A stretch of DNA of 64,000 nt from Bryoerythrophyllum caledonicum (lineage: Eukaryota > Streptophyta > Bryopsida > Pottiales > Pottiaceae): contig OZ020520.1 of NCBI GenBank assembly GCA_963971425.1, forward strand, positions 7,172,553 to 7,236,552, read 5' to 3'. The notes under the pieces are model-generated. The model made no database searches. It saw only the letters and a program-made list of their open reading frames with translations, and was not told where the DNA came from. Both the position numbers and the translations under genes were made by a program. Shown here piece by piece: positions 13,522-23,802 of this stretch (positions are counted from its first letter, which is position 1; every line of letters starts with the position of its first letter).

Positions 13522-13937
13522 AAAGGGACCAAGTGTTTGTTCGGGGGACAAAATCTTTTAGTTTAATGCAATTTTCATTCAATCCGTACAATCGTAATTC
13601 ACAAAATTTTCTTACCACATCATCTCATATAAGTTTAGAAGAAGATCCTACCGTTACATTCTCAAAAGAATTCATCTTGATAGTTTTTCATCAATGGAGT
13701 AGAGATCCCTCTAAATTAGTTTGGTCTTTTAGGGGTTAATCCCTAAAGGACCAAGGCATTTTAAATAAATCTTTACTCCATTGATGGACTTCTCGAGAAC
13801 GTAACGGTGGTATCTTCTTCTAAACTTATATGAGATGATACGGTAGGAAATTTTGTGAATTATGACTGTACGGATTGAATGATGATTGCAGTCAAACTCA
13901 AAAATATTGTCCTCCAAACAAACACTTGGTCCTTTAG
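13522..13937. mobile_element. Foldback MITE of about 415 bp
   Basis: The whole element is one large inverted repeat. The left arm begins AAAGGGACCAAGTGTTTG and the right arm ends CAAACACTTGGTCCTTT. The arms stay complementary over almost 200 bases each (TCTCATATAAGTTTAGAAGAAG at the left matches its complement at the right) and meet at a centre near 13730-13745. It has no gene. A transcript would form a long hairpin and could feed small-RNA production. Confidence 0.8.
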
Positions 13938-14019
13938 AGATGAGGAAAGATTCTAATATAAGCTAGCAGAAGTTACCGGTACAAGTTGGCATATCATAAC
14001 TTATGTGAGGGAGCCCATG

Positions 14020-14780
14020 GCAAATTGACCCCCTCGTTGGGAGTTATAGCAACGGAGGATCCACCAGGGTAAACAATGACCGTAGGCCCCATATTTGTCC
14101 AAAAAAATTCCAAAAAAAGCCTTTGGACCCCCCAAAATAAGAGGGCTAGAAAAATGACCCCACGCAATTAAGACAGGACCACCTCGGGTAAGGGCCGCTT
14201 CACACCTAATGCCCAAGTCGAGAGTCCGTCGGTTTCCACCTATGAGATTGTTTGAATGGCCAAAGTCCGGCCTCTCGGCCTTCACACCAAAGGCCAAAGT
14301 CCAAAGGTTGTCGTCTTCCAATGTGCCTACATGGCAGTACTTTTGGAGAGTTTTGGCGCCAAGGCAACGGACTCTCGACCAAAACTTGGGTCGCCATTTT
14401 TAATCAACCCAAACTTCCTTCAAGAGTCTGTTGATTTTTTCAATAAATTAATCAAAATCTGACAAGATCTGGAACATTAGATGAAAGAGGCCAAATTTTT
14501 TGGCTAATTAATTTTGGCTAATTTTTTAGGCTGATTTTTATTGGCTGATTTTTATTGGCTGATTTTTTTTGGCATAACGATATGGGGTTTGGACTTTGGA
14601 CTTGGGCTTTGGGGCTTTACGCCACAATTACCCAAAGGCTTCAATATATTTATTTTAATGTTTTTTTTGGTCCAAAAGTTTGGACTCTAGCCATAGTTCG
14701 GGCGGAAATGTTGACAGACAGACTCTCGACTCCGCCAAGTGTGAAGCGGCCCTAACTCCCAACGAGGGGGTCAATTTGCC
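14020..14780. mobile_element. Outer MITE with 28-bp inverted ends, interrupted
   Basis: Left end 14020-14047 starts GCAAATTGACCCCCTCGT; right end 14752-14780 is its reverse complement (CTCCCAACGAGGGGGTCAAT). The two ends are nearly perfect. Most of the span is a second element (14192-14753) that landed close to the right end. Confidence 0.65.
14192..14753. mobile_element. Nested MITE, Tourist/PIF-Harbinger-like (TAA duplication)
   Basis: The element runs from GGGCCGCTTCACAC to GTGTGAAGCGGCCC, a 14-bp perfect inverted repeat, with TAA directly outside on both sides (14189-14191, 14754-14756). Imperfect inverted similarity continues inward (GTCGAGAGTCCGTC versus its complement). It is 562 bp long and non-coding. 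GGGCC ends and a 3-bp TWA duplication point to the PIF/Harbinger superfamily. Confidence 0.8.
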
Positions 14781-14822
14781 CCGGGCACGTGAGGGATGAG
14801 TGTAATTTGAAGAGCAGCATAC

Positions 14823-14938
14823 ACGGAAGAACATATACGGAACCTTATACGGAAGAACAAATACGGAACCTTATACGGAAGAACGAATACGGAACCTTAT
14901 ACGGAAGAACAGATACGGAACCTTATACGGAAGAACAT
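14823..14938. repeat. 26-bp tandem repeat, about 4.5 copies
   Basis: The unit is ACGGAAGAAC-NNATACGGAA-CCTTAT, itself built of two related halves around TACGGAA. Copies are almost identical, so the array is recent or homogenised. It would encode a periodic TYTEPYTEE-like peptide, but nothing suggests it is translated. Confidence 0.85.
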
Positions 14939-15185
14939 TCTATAGTCAAACAGAGCAGGAATCGAGGAATGAAGTCAAGGAGGAGTTTGGGAAAGTTCGG
15001 AGCAATTTGATGAGCAGCTTCACGGAAGTGCCCGGAGCGCGTTTCAAAGAAGAAGTTTCCGAAAGTGGCAAGTCACAGATCACATTGTTTTTTGTATTTT
15101 TCTGTTCATTCTATGGCTACATCTACATGTATGCCTGCAGGTGGTGGCTTCCCCATTGGCGGGGAAACACCTGCACCTGTACGAG

Positions 15186-15395
15186 AGTAAGGTAAGCCCC
15201 CCTAAAACCGACATGAGCATATATACATAGAGGAGATAATTACACTATTATTTTCCAGTCATAGCCAGTAGAATCATTAATCCAACCCAAGTGATTTCAT
15301 AATTTTCCAATGAAAATTGAATCAGTTATGAATTTTCAAACTGTGCAGCCATGTTTAGTGGGTGGCCAAAAGTAAGGGTCTTGACTTATATTCTT
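15186..15395. mobile_element. Truncated copy of the 11.9-kb MITE
   Basis: From AAGGTAAGCCCCCCTAAAACCGAC onward this stretch follows 11891-12131 with small differences (both contain CCAAGTGATTTCATA and AGTAAGGGTCTTGACT). The right inverted end is missing, so it is incomplete. Confidence 0.7.
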
Positions 15396-15842
15396 TGTTT
15401 TTTCTCCTTGTTTTCTACTCCAACTTCGGGTCAACAACTCTTTGAGCTTCGCTTCATTTAGTCCTTTTGCTGCATCAGCAGCTAGCGCGTGGGCGTCACT
15501 CTCGCAGCTCAGGCTCCGACGTCAGAGTTCCGCGTAAGATCTCGGTCGAGTCTCAGATGAACGGACGTTGGAGTCCTTCACTGTTTGCGGAAGTATTCCT
15601 CGCGTTGTCGGAGGGGAGCTTGCTCACTCACGAGTGCGAGGGTTGACTGGAGAGCATCTGGACGTCGTTACCAGGTTCATCTTTTTGCAAACATTAGCTC
15701 GAGTTGATGACTGTTGCAGTCCGATGAATTGTCAAGGGAAGCGGGTTTTTGTGAGAGGGAAGAGTTGAGTGGCGCGACAGAATATGTCTAGGTTCTTTGC
15801 TGCGTGAGTTTCGTCTGGAGAGATTGTTGTTAGGTGGACAAG

Positions 15843-16127
15843 ATGGGAGATCGCAGTGCCGGGGTGTTTGAGGATCTGTCGCTGAGCCATCTTCCCGAGT
15901 GGACCAACGTGTGCGAGCTCCTGACGGCCATCGAGGACCAGCTCGGGAGGCAAGTGCGCGACCAGATCGAGGACGCGCTGGACCGCGACCCGGACGAGAT
16001 GATCAACGTGCGCCAGCTTCTGGCCGACATCCAGAATGAGCTCGGGGGCTCCTACTTCGACACGCTGCTGCTGCAGGACGAGGAGGGTGAGAGTGGGATC
16101 ACCAGCCAGGAGAATTCCAGAGGGTGA
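15843..16127 (+). CDS. Small helical-repeat protein, unknown function
   Basis: The ATG at 15843 opens a 94-residue ORF with very strong G/C at third positions, unlike the flanking DNA, which is good evidence for a real gene. The protein is acidic and predicted helical. It contains two related blocks: 'TNVCELLTAIEDQLG' and 'INVRQLLADIQNELG', about 36 residues apart, so it looks like an internal duplication. No enzyme motif, signal peptide or membrane segment is visible. The ORF could also be a first exon, because the GGTGAGAG at about 16084 resembles a splice donor; no downstream exon could be assigned. A 186-residue antisense ORF over the same DNA is a shadow of the G/C-rich codons. I do not recognise the family. 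Confidence 0.55.
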   Translation: MGDRSAGVFEDLSLSHLPEWTNVCELLTAIEDQLGRQVRDQIEDALDRDPDEMINVRQLLADIQNELGGSYFDTLLLQDEEGESGITSQENSRG

Positions 16128-17033
16128 AGATGAATCCAACAACCTCGCGGTTCCTGTGATCATCGGCTTCGAACCAAGGGTTTGTACTACTAGCTTCTCT
16201 TTAATCACCAACTGTAGAATGGTCCGAAGAGACGTCATCGCTACGAGTCTTGCGTGACCAGAAGAACTGTAGAACGAAACGCTGAGTACCATTTTGCGGC
16301 AGCTCCTGCACGTCGATGGAGTACGATAGCGTCACAAGACCGTCTTTGTAATTTGGATCACTAGAACCTGTAACGGGAATTCGCAAAACCAAACCAGGCG
16401 ATCGATCGGTGTAGTCCGAAAACTGTGTTTGTGTTTATACATGATTACTCGTCTTTGTAATATTGAAAATTTTGTTCTATACCAGATTGAGCACCTTGTC
16501 TAGATTGAAGTCCTGTCTCGGTTCTCCTGTGCTGTGTATTGTGGGATGCATTTTTTCATTCGAAAAATGCAGCTGAGGACGGACTGCAATAGCGCGCGTA
16601 ATATGCTTGTTCGCCGAGATTACGGTAAACCACGAGCAATGAACCTGAAGAACTTCCCAGTGTGCATTGTGTCATTCGAGCGACGAGAAATGTGACGACG
16701 TTATCATCTCCGCCAACGAGAGTTCTGTATTTCAGCGGTAACAGCAAATTTTTTCTCACTCCGGTATATTCATGAATGAAGTGTCTACCAACTCTACAAA
16801 CATTCTACATAAATTGTGAGATTCTTTTGGACTCTATTTCACAGCAAAAGAAATAATCTCCCCGTGAATTTTTCTTTCTATCAAGAACCAAAAACCAACC
16901 AACAAGAGACGAGGTGGTTAGTAAACCGAATCCGCGGTGACAACAACAGCAAATTTCCTGGCTATGGAGGTTTAGGGACTGCGTTCTTCGTCATCTCTCC
17001 TCCAAGGAAAAACTCCTCACCTCTCCCACCACC
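16128..17033. other. Intergenic and 5' region of the C9orf78-like gene
   Basis: No further gene is supported. The last 200 bases up to the ATG at 17034 are A-rich and then CT-rich (CTCACCTCTCCCACCACC), as in a plant 5' UTR. No clear TATA box was identified. Confidence 0.4.
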
Positions 17034-18349
17034 ATGGGCGTCACTGGGAAGCACTTCCGCAAGCGCACCGCTCCAGAGCCAGACGAAAAGCCCGAAGAAA
17101 ACGACGACGACTACGACGAGGACATCAGGTCCATCCCATCCCTTGTCTCTCTCGCTTCATATTTTTTCGAGTTTTTCTTTTACGAATTTTGTTATTGTAG
17201 GTCTATGTTGGAGGAGGTGAAGTTTTTGCAGAAGCAGAGGGAGCGCAGATTGGGCGTGGCGGTGAACCAGGTCGCGCAGGCGGCCGGGCGGGTGAATGCC
17301 AAAGCGGCGGAGAAGGGCGAAGGCGAAGGCGAGAAGGAGGAGCTCGTGTTGCAGGACACGTTTGCGCAAGAAACCGCTGTCACTGTGGAAGATCCCAACA
17401 TGTGTGAAGTTTCTTATGCACATCTCTTACGTGTCTCCTCTGCTGTAATAACAGTTTCAACAGTTATAAACAGTTGGTTTTTCCATGACTTCAGGCTGAA
17501 GTACATTGAGCAGGAGATGGCGAAAAGAAGGGGCCGGGAGCTGGGCGTTGTGGAGGAGAAAGTGAAGGCTCCGGAAGATGACCTGTATGTCACCCCGGAC
17601 CATCTCAAGGTGTGTTGATCTTGCATGTTTCTTGTGATGGCTTTTAGTAGTGTTTATGCCTTTTGTTGGCTAAGACCATCTCTTTCAGTTTCGTATTGAC
17701 TGCAACAATGCTCCAGTGCATAATATAATTTTGTCGTGTGTCGTCGCCCTCAGGTGAGGAGACGAAATGGAGAGGAAAGCTCCACACAATGGACCACTGG
17801 AATCGCTGAAGTCCAACTCCCCATCGAGTGAGTCATTTCAAACCTCCTCACCATGTCTATATATTTAGGATGAACACAAGATAAAGGGTGTAATGATCCG
17901 CTTGTTTTATTCAGGTTCAAGCTGAAGAACATCGAAGAGACCGAGGCTGCGAAGAAGCAGTTGCAAGACAAGCGGCAATTTGTGGGGCGTGGCAAAGCGC
18001 AGTCCTGCATTCCAGCCAGCTACAGCGCGGATTTCTTCCAACGAGGTCGAGAGTATGCGGAAAAACTAAGGCCTGGTATGCATCGTGAAGCTCACCTGAT
18101 TTCAGACAACTTATGGTAATGTCGCCGCACTTTTGATTTACGAAAGAGCGTTGCTGTTTCTTGTCAGATTATCCTGAAGAGCACAAGAACAAAGGAGGAG
18201 GTGAAGGGGGAGGAGGAGGGCGCGGCGGCCCAATTGACACAAGTTGCAGTGAGACTCTGGAAGCGGGGAGCAGGAGGCAAGCTGCCACGGACGAGATCAT
18301 GCTGGAGCGTTTCCGGAAGCGAGAAAGAAGCCGCCTCATGAGAAGATAA
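17034..18349 (+). CDS. C9orf78/Tls1-family splicing factor (HCA59-like)
   Basis: The gene has six exons: 17034-17128, 17201-17401, 17495-17609, 17754-17827, 17915-18075 and 18168-18349. All introns are GT-AG and the joined length is 828 nt, giving 275 residues. Diagnostic conserved stretches are 'MLEEVKFLQKQRERRLG' near the N terminus, 'DPNMLKYIEQEMAKRRG' in the middle, 'EVQLPIEFKLKNIEETEAA' and the C-terminal 'MLERFRKRERSRLMRR'. Human C9orf78 is a spliceosome-associated protein that contacts the helicase BRR2, and fission-yeast Tls1 affects splicing of telomere-factor transcripts; a nuclear splicing role is inferred from that homology. The N terminus is acidic (EENDDDYDED) and there is a glycine-rich stretch near residue 225, both likely disordered. 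The gene converges on the dehydrogenase gene, with 404 bp between the two stop codons. Confidence 0.93.
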
Positions 18350-18753
18350 CCTCACCCTCAATTCCTGTACAGTACAGTCTTCGCTTTAATAGGAACACAA
18401 TAACCTATGTATGCGAAGTGGATTTCTGTCCTCACTAATTTGATAGCTTGAATGACCTAGTGACTTCACAACTCCATAGATGTGTATGCACTAACATCGT
18501 GTTGTTATGTTGTACAGTGGTGTGCAGTACAGTATTCTTCTTCTTTTCCTACAACATTGGCGAAAGACGACTGCAGGATAGTATGTCGTCTGCCAAGTGT
18601 TGGTTAACATCTCTAAAAAATGGAAACTGCCGCGCAATACACTGATTCACAGCTCCACGTTCCCGAGGAACTGAAGATCTTAACAGTAAACAGCCGTACA
18701 TGATTTAGGTCACATGGGAGGCTTACAATGGGAGGCGGATTGTGGAGTTTTCA
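18350..18753. other. Intergenic between two convergent genes
   Basis: This holds the two facing 3' UTRs. No additional ORF or RNA gene is supported. Confidence 0.5.
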
Positions 18754-21700
18754 TCAGCCCTCTTTGAAGAGCTCGCGACCAATCAACATGCGCCTAATCT
18801 CGCTCGTCCCTGCTCCAATCTCATACAGCTTTGCATCCCGGAGAAGACGACCGGTTGGGTACTCATTCACGTATCCATTCCCTCCCAAACACTGAATAGC
18901 CTGGATGGACGGTATGACAACATGTCAACATGAACCTGACTCAATTATGAAATGTGAGAGAGAGCCAAGTGTGGAGTTTGGTACCTGAAGCGCCATCTGT
19001 GTGGCGTTCTCAGCAGCGAAGAGTATCACCGCTGCACAGTCCTGGAAAACCAAGAGGAACCAATCATTGAAATGAGTAGCACAATAAGCAATAAAAAACT
19101 TGGAAGAGGCTTAAATTCGATTCAAAGATAGAAGAGCATACCTTCCTGTCTGCGTGCCCGGCGTCACACATGCGAGCGACGGAGTAGACAAAAGACCTGC
19201 CCATATTCACAAGGAAATAGGTGAATGCTCCACAAAATGTGAGCTCCAGTTACCTATGTATCAATGGGAGGACCAACTAAGCAATATCGCAATCGTTTTC
19301 CTGTGTTATTACATAATGCAATTATCACTGAACAGATCTACTACGGTCAGGACAAAATCAAGGTCTATGAATAGAAAATCAAAGTGCTAAATTGGTTCAA
19401 TATTCAGGTCTTTTCGCTTACCTAGAGGCTTGCATTTTCGTGTACATGTCTGCTAGCTTACCCTACACATTGACATGAGGGCCATGTTTGAGTTAGGATA
19501 CATGGCATTCTTTATGCTCTTTTAAAAGAAATATTTTCCTAGAGCTGAGACTGGACTCGTTTCCAACCGCAGAAACGACTCTTCAATGGAAAAGGGCGGA
19601 GGCAAACCGAATAAACCTCCAAAACTGTGATTAAGAGAGAATTCAAACCAGGCATATTGGTACAAAAGAAGACGAAGATCGTCATGCAGCATAATGCTGT
19701 ATATGGTTTAATCAGAGACCTACCTGCATCAATTGAAATTCACCGATGGCTTTCCCAAACTGCTGACGCTCATGCACGTAAGGAAGTACTACATCAAGGC
19801 ATGCTTGCATCAATCCCAAAGGCCCGGCTGCAAGCACTAGCCTCTCGAGGTCCAACCCAGACATCATGACATACACGCCTGCATCCAAACCACTCGTCCA
19901 TATCAATCAAAAAGTTTCAGAAGACATTTGAACATGTCAAGCTGGTAGACTTGGCTTCTTGTTATATCTACAAACCTTTGCCTTCCTGACCAAGTATCTG
20001 GTCGTTTGAAACAAAACAGTTTTCGAACACAAGCTCGCACCTGTCAGGAATGTGGAATTCAATTAGAGATTGTCCAAAAACAAATGCAGACGAACCCTCA
20101 ATGAAATAGAGAACTAAGTTCGTAGGTTCAAAGGACTCACGTGTCACTGCCCCGCATCCCAAGCTTGTCAAGCTTCTGAGCAGTGCTAAATCTGCAACAG
20201 GAATGGAGACACCGGAGGTTTTTAATGAAAATCACATTGCCTCCCAAAAATATAGACTGCTTCCCGAGTCCAAGCCCAGCTTACCCTTCCATGCCTTTCT
20301 CGATAATGAAAGCTGTGATCCCATGTGCTCCAGCATTCGTATCCGTTTTGGCGTAAACAATCTGGTCAGAGAGAAAGGTAGTTGTCAAAAGAAGCCCTCT
20401 AGAAACAAAAGAAAATATAAAATGTGCTTACGAAAATCACCAGTGTGCTCGCTTTGGGGCCGTTGGTGCACCACATCTTATTTCCATTAAAAATATAACC
20501 ACCTTCAGTCTTTTGAGCCCGGCACTTCATGCTAACGACATCAGATCCAGCTGCCTCAACCATGTTCGCATCAGAGATAGAAAACTTGCTCCATCCCAAT
20601 GCTCAAGACAAAAGATAAGGGAATGGAAATGTACTCACAGTTTGGTTCGCTCATGGCCAACGCTCCAATATGCTCCCCACTAATCAGCTTCAATGAGTAA
20701 CATACCAGTTGTCCACATCAATAACATTTTAGAGAAGCCAACATGTAGAGTAAAAACTTGATTTAAACACTGACCTTTGGTAGGTATTTTTCTTTTTGTG
20801 CCTGTGTTCCATTCCGAACCTGGACAAAGGAGGTCAATTATCACTGAAGCAGACTATCACAAGCAGAGAATAAAAACTAAGAGTAATAAAGAGCGTAAAA
20901 TCCATTTCATACCAGTTGATTGATGCAGAGGTTAGAGTGTGCTCCATACGAAAGAGCAACGGAGCCTGAAGCCCTGCTGATTTCTTCCATGGCGATGCAA
21001 TGGTAGAGGTAGCCCAATCCAAGGCCACCGAATTCCTCTGCACATACAAGCATCAGAAAATGACCCAAGTAAAGAGTGCAATCACATGAGGGATCAAATC
21101 GAAAAGAAGTTCGAAGCAATCTCTCGCCTGGAACAGTAATGCCATGCAGATTAAAGTCGCCCATCAACTTCCACAAATTAACATCCTGGAATAAGAAAAA
21201 AGGAAAAAAAACAAGCTTCAATGCCTTACTAGTGGGAAAACCCTACAGAGACTACAAATCACAACCATAAATGCAATCAGGCTGCGCGAAAACAAGATAA
21301 AAAATCACCAAAAAAATACAACAGAGGTGTGATAGATGTCACAGACCGTTGGGAAGCTGTTATTATGATCAATAGCAGCTGCATGAGGAGCAATGCGCTC
21401 CTGAGCGAATTGCCGGACGCTCTCTTTGAACTGAAAAGAACCGCACATATCTCCCCAATTAGAAAAGAGGCCTCTAGGTTCATGGATTCTTACATGAGAT
21501 CCACGCATTTGAGAAATACCTGCTCCGCAGTGTCGTCAAGTAGAAGGCTCCGGCCACCACCAACTCCTTCCTCCATAACCGCACTAGACGTAGAGATCCG
21601 CCTGCTCGCAAAGTACTGCACAAACAATTCAAACCACTCCAATAAAATAGAACCCGAGACTCTCTCTCAAAGGAAAAAAAGAGCACTTACCGCAGCAGGT

Positions 21701-21780
21701 GCGGGAAACAAACTGGCGTTGCTCCGCGGCCATGGCTGATTCCACAGGCGCTTCGCAAGCGCCGGCCCCTGCCTCCTCAT
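18754..21780 (-). CDS. IVD: Isovaleryl-CoA dehydrogenase, mitochondrial
   Basis: A flavoprotein of leucine breakdown: it oxidises isovaleryl-CoA to 3-methylcrotonyl-CoA in mitochondria and passes electrons to ETF. Sixteen exons in gene order: 21780-21691, 21615-21520, 21430-21347, 21185-21128, 21037-20913, 20819-20775, 20687-20639, 20550-20441, 20361-20285, 20191-20141, 20040-19976, 19878-19724, 19462-19422, 19196-19142, 19041-18985, 18900-18754. Together they give 434 residues, close to plant and animal IVDs. Family marks are '[17 protein letters not shown]', '[13 protein letters not shown]', '[11 protein letters not shown]', '[19 protein letters not shown]', '[15 protein letters not shown]' (its Glu matches the catalytic base in helix G of IVD) and '[12 protein letters not shown]', where other acyl-CoA dehydrogenases carry the base. 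The Arg/Ser-rich first 60 residues fit a mitochondrial presequence. An in-frame ATG at 21873 would add 31 residues. Exon 4 ends at a GC donor. Exon 8 could end at 20432, but 20441 matches the family length. Confidence 0.95.
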
Positions 21781-22009
21781 GACGATCTCCGCAGTTAGCT
21801 TCCCGCAGAAGCAGAATCCGGACCAAAAACCCTTCGATGCAAAGCTTGGATCAATCCTGTGAGTACTCAACAATTGGGCAGGATTGTTGTGATGAGGGAA
21901 TTGGAGATTGTCGTGGCAGCGTGGAAAGGGTACCCCGTGACGTCATCCAGGTCTCCACGTCAGCCGTCGGTCTCATCCACGTGGGACCCACCTTCCAATC
22001 TTTGGGTTG

Positions 22010-22072
22010 GAGGGGGACTTGGAGGGGGACTTGGAGGGAGCGGGGGACTGGGAGGGAACGGGGGTCGCAGGT
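22010..22072 (+). promoter_or_regulatory. G-rich tandem repeat upstream of IVD
   Basis: The + strand carries GGAGGGGGACTT repeated and then degenerate GGGGGACTGGGAGGG, giving eight G-runs of three or more in about 60 bases. It is roughly 230-290 bp upstream of the IVD start codon, on the non-template side. Such sequence can form G-quadruplexes; a regulatory role is only inferred. Confidence 0.5.
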
Positions 22073-22709
22073 GAATAAAAAAAAAGGTTGGGGGGGGGAA
22101 ATATGGTAAGTTCTTTAGCATTAGAGTATTTTTTTAAATAAGAAATAGTTTTTGACAAGTCTAAAATCATGGATTGATATATTTAGCATACTTTGATGAC
22201 AAAGGATTTGGGTTCGAAATTGGATTCTTCATGCGTGTACCTCCAAAGACCAAGGCCCCACTCCCCACTGATGTTTCACTTAGTTGCAGATTTTTTTTTA
22301 TTGATGATTTTTTCAATCTCGGCATTTTTTACTTGATTTGGCATGCCTTTTTAAAGCGTGATAGTAGACTATGATAGGCTAGGTTGATAGTGTCTACCTT
22401 CAAAGAAGGAGAAATAGTTCATACCAGTAACTTATGTCCCATAAACCGAGGTCTTGCGGTGAAAAAGAATTCAATATATTGATGTTGACTTGCTTTTTAA
22501 TCTTATCATGAGTACTTCTTTTATTTTTTAATTGATTTGCTACCATTTCTTCTTTCTTCCTTCCTTTTAAAAGGTCCATCAGTCAAAGGAGCCACATGCA
22601 GCTGTTTGGATAAGCAAACATAAACACAAAAAATAAATATCACAGCAATATCTTGTGCATAATAAAATAACAATATTTAATGTGTGTGCGCTTGTAGAAC
22701 ATGTGCATA
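22073..22709. other. Intergenic with a LINE tail fragment
   Basis: No gene is seen. At 22378-22465 there is a diverged sense-orientation copy of the 3' UTR of the LINE at 4115-9978 (GTGTCTACCTTC, then a pyrimidine/purine hairpin and GGTCTTGCGGTG). Confidence 0.55.
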
Positions 22710-22719
22710 GCATTTAGTA

Positions 22720-23032
22720 CCCGCTCACTAGGTTCAATCCGTGTTCGGGCTGTCAGGCCCTGTTTTGGTCTTCTTTCCGTCTCCCGCGGCCGTCCCCCAA
22801 AAGCATCTTTCCGCCCCCTTGTCCGCGTCTTTTCCTTCCAGCGCCTCTCGCCCTTTCCGAGATCCCTGCCCGATCCATCCCGATAAGCGCCTGCCCGCCC
22901 CTGCTATCGGCGCAGACCCCGAGACCCGATAACACCATATCAGCTATCGGCCTAGGAACGGATCCACGCCCACGTGTACCGGTGGGACCCATCCACCCGC
23001 CCTCCGCCGCCGATAAGCCAGTATCATCCGGG
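22720..23032 (+). repeat. MULE left terminal inverted repeat
   Basis: It matches 32630-32942 in inverted orientation with very few differences (one is CATATCAGC here versus CATATCGGC there). GC-rich, with several TATCG/CGATA copies. A promoter for the + gene probably lies in or just after it. Confidence 0.95.
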
Positions 23033-23802
23033 GATGGTCACAATCATCCATCGCAGGAGGGTTGCAATCAGCCGGAATCCAAATCGATTGAATCTGAAAG
23101 CAATCATTTTTTGCATAGGGTTTCGATGGAGCTATCGCGGATTGAATGACAGGGCGGTCTCTTGATTTGGTCTAGGCGATGTGCTTTCATGGTAAAGCGT
23201 GAGATGGTTTTGATAGCTATAGTTCTGTGGTTGGCGGCTGGTAGTCTCGACAGGAGAATTAGAGTCTCATCATTGTCGCCATCAATTTCAAATGTTCCGG
23301 CGGCGTTGTTCAAATGGCGAAGGCTGCTGTTGGCTCGTTTTCTCTCTCATTTGCAAACCCGTTTGTTTGTACTCGCTATTATCGTTTGCGCTGTTCTTTT
23401 GCGAGCTCGATCTCAGAGAATTCCTTGACATCTTCCATCTCCGACGACGCCTTCTGGTAAGCATGCAAACCCTCCCGCTCTCATTCAGTTTGTAAACCTA
23501 TAGGCTCATATCGAGTTGTGAAGTGGACGCGGGAAGTTGATAGTTAGGGTTTCTGGAACTCGATATTCTCAGTACTATTTTTTCTGGAATCATACTGAAG
23601 TTTATCTTCGATTGGAGTACGAAAGGAGATAACGATTGGAATTCCAAGTGCCGCGCTGATAGGAGTACCAAGGGAGATACCGTTTGGAATACTAAAAGGC
23701 TTTAACTTCTCGGTTTTAGTTTAGGGTTTAGGGTTTCTCATGTACCACGTTTCATAATAAGTTTCATGACTGATTTGCGCTGTATGCTGTAGGTCTGCAA
23801 AA

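Noticed and set aside
14823..14938. CRISPR-like regular repeats
   Set aside because: The 26-bp units are adjacent with no unique spacers, and the genome is eukaryotic; it is a simple tandem repeat.
15732..16292. 186-residue minus-strand ORF
   Set aside because: It is the antisense of the GC3-rich gene at 15843-16127; strong third-position G/C on one strand keeps the opposite frame open. No family motif is visible in it.
20432..20441. Alternative donor GTAAGC for IVD exon 8
   Set aside because: It is a better donor by sequence, but it would insert three residues in a block where IVD proteins have a fixed length; kept only as a possible alternative.
22720..22760. tRNA-like B box (GGTTCAATCC) at the MULE terminus
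   Set aside because: No A box at suitable distance and no cloverleaf; the same sequence recurs at the other terminus as part of the inverted repeat.
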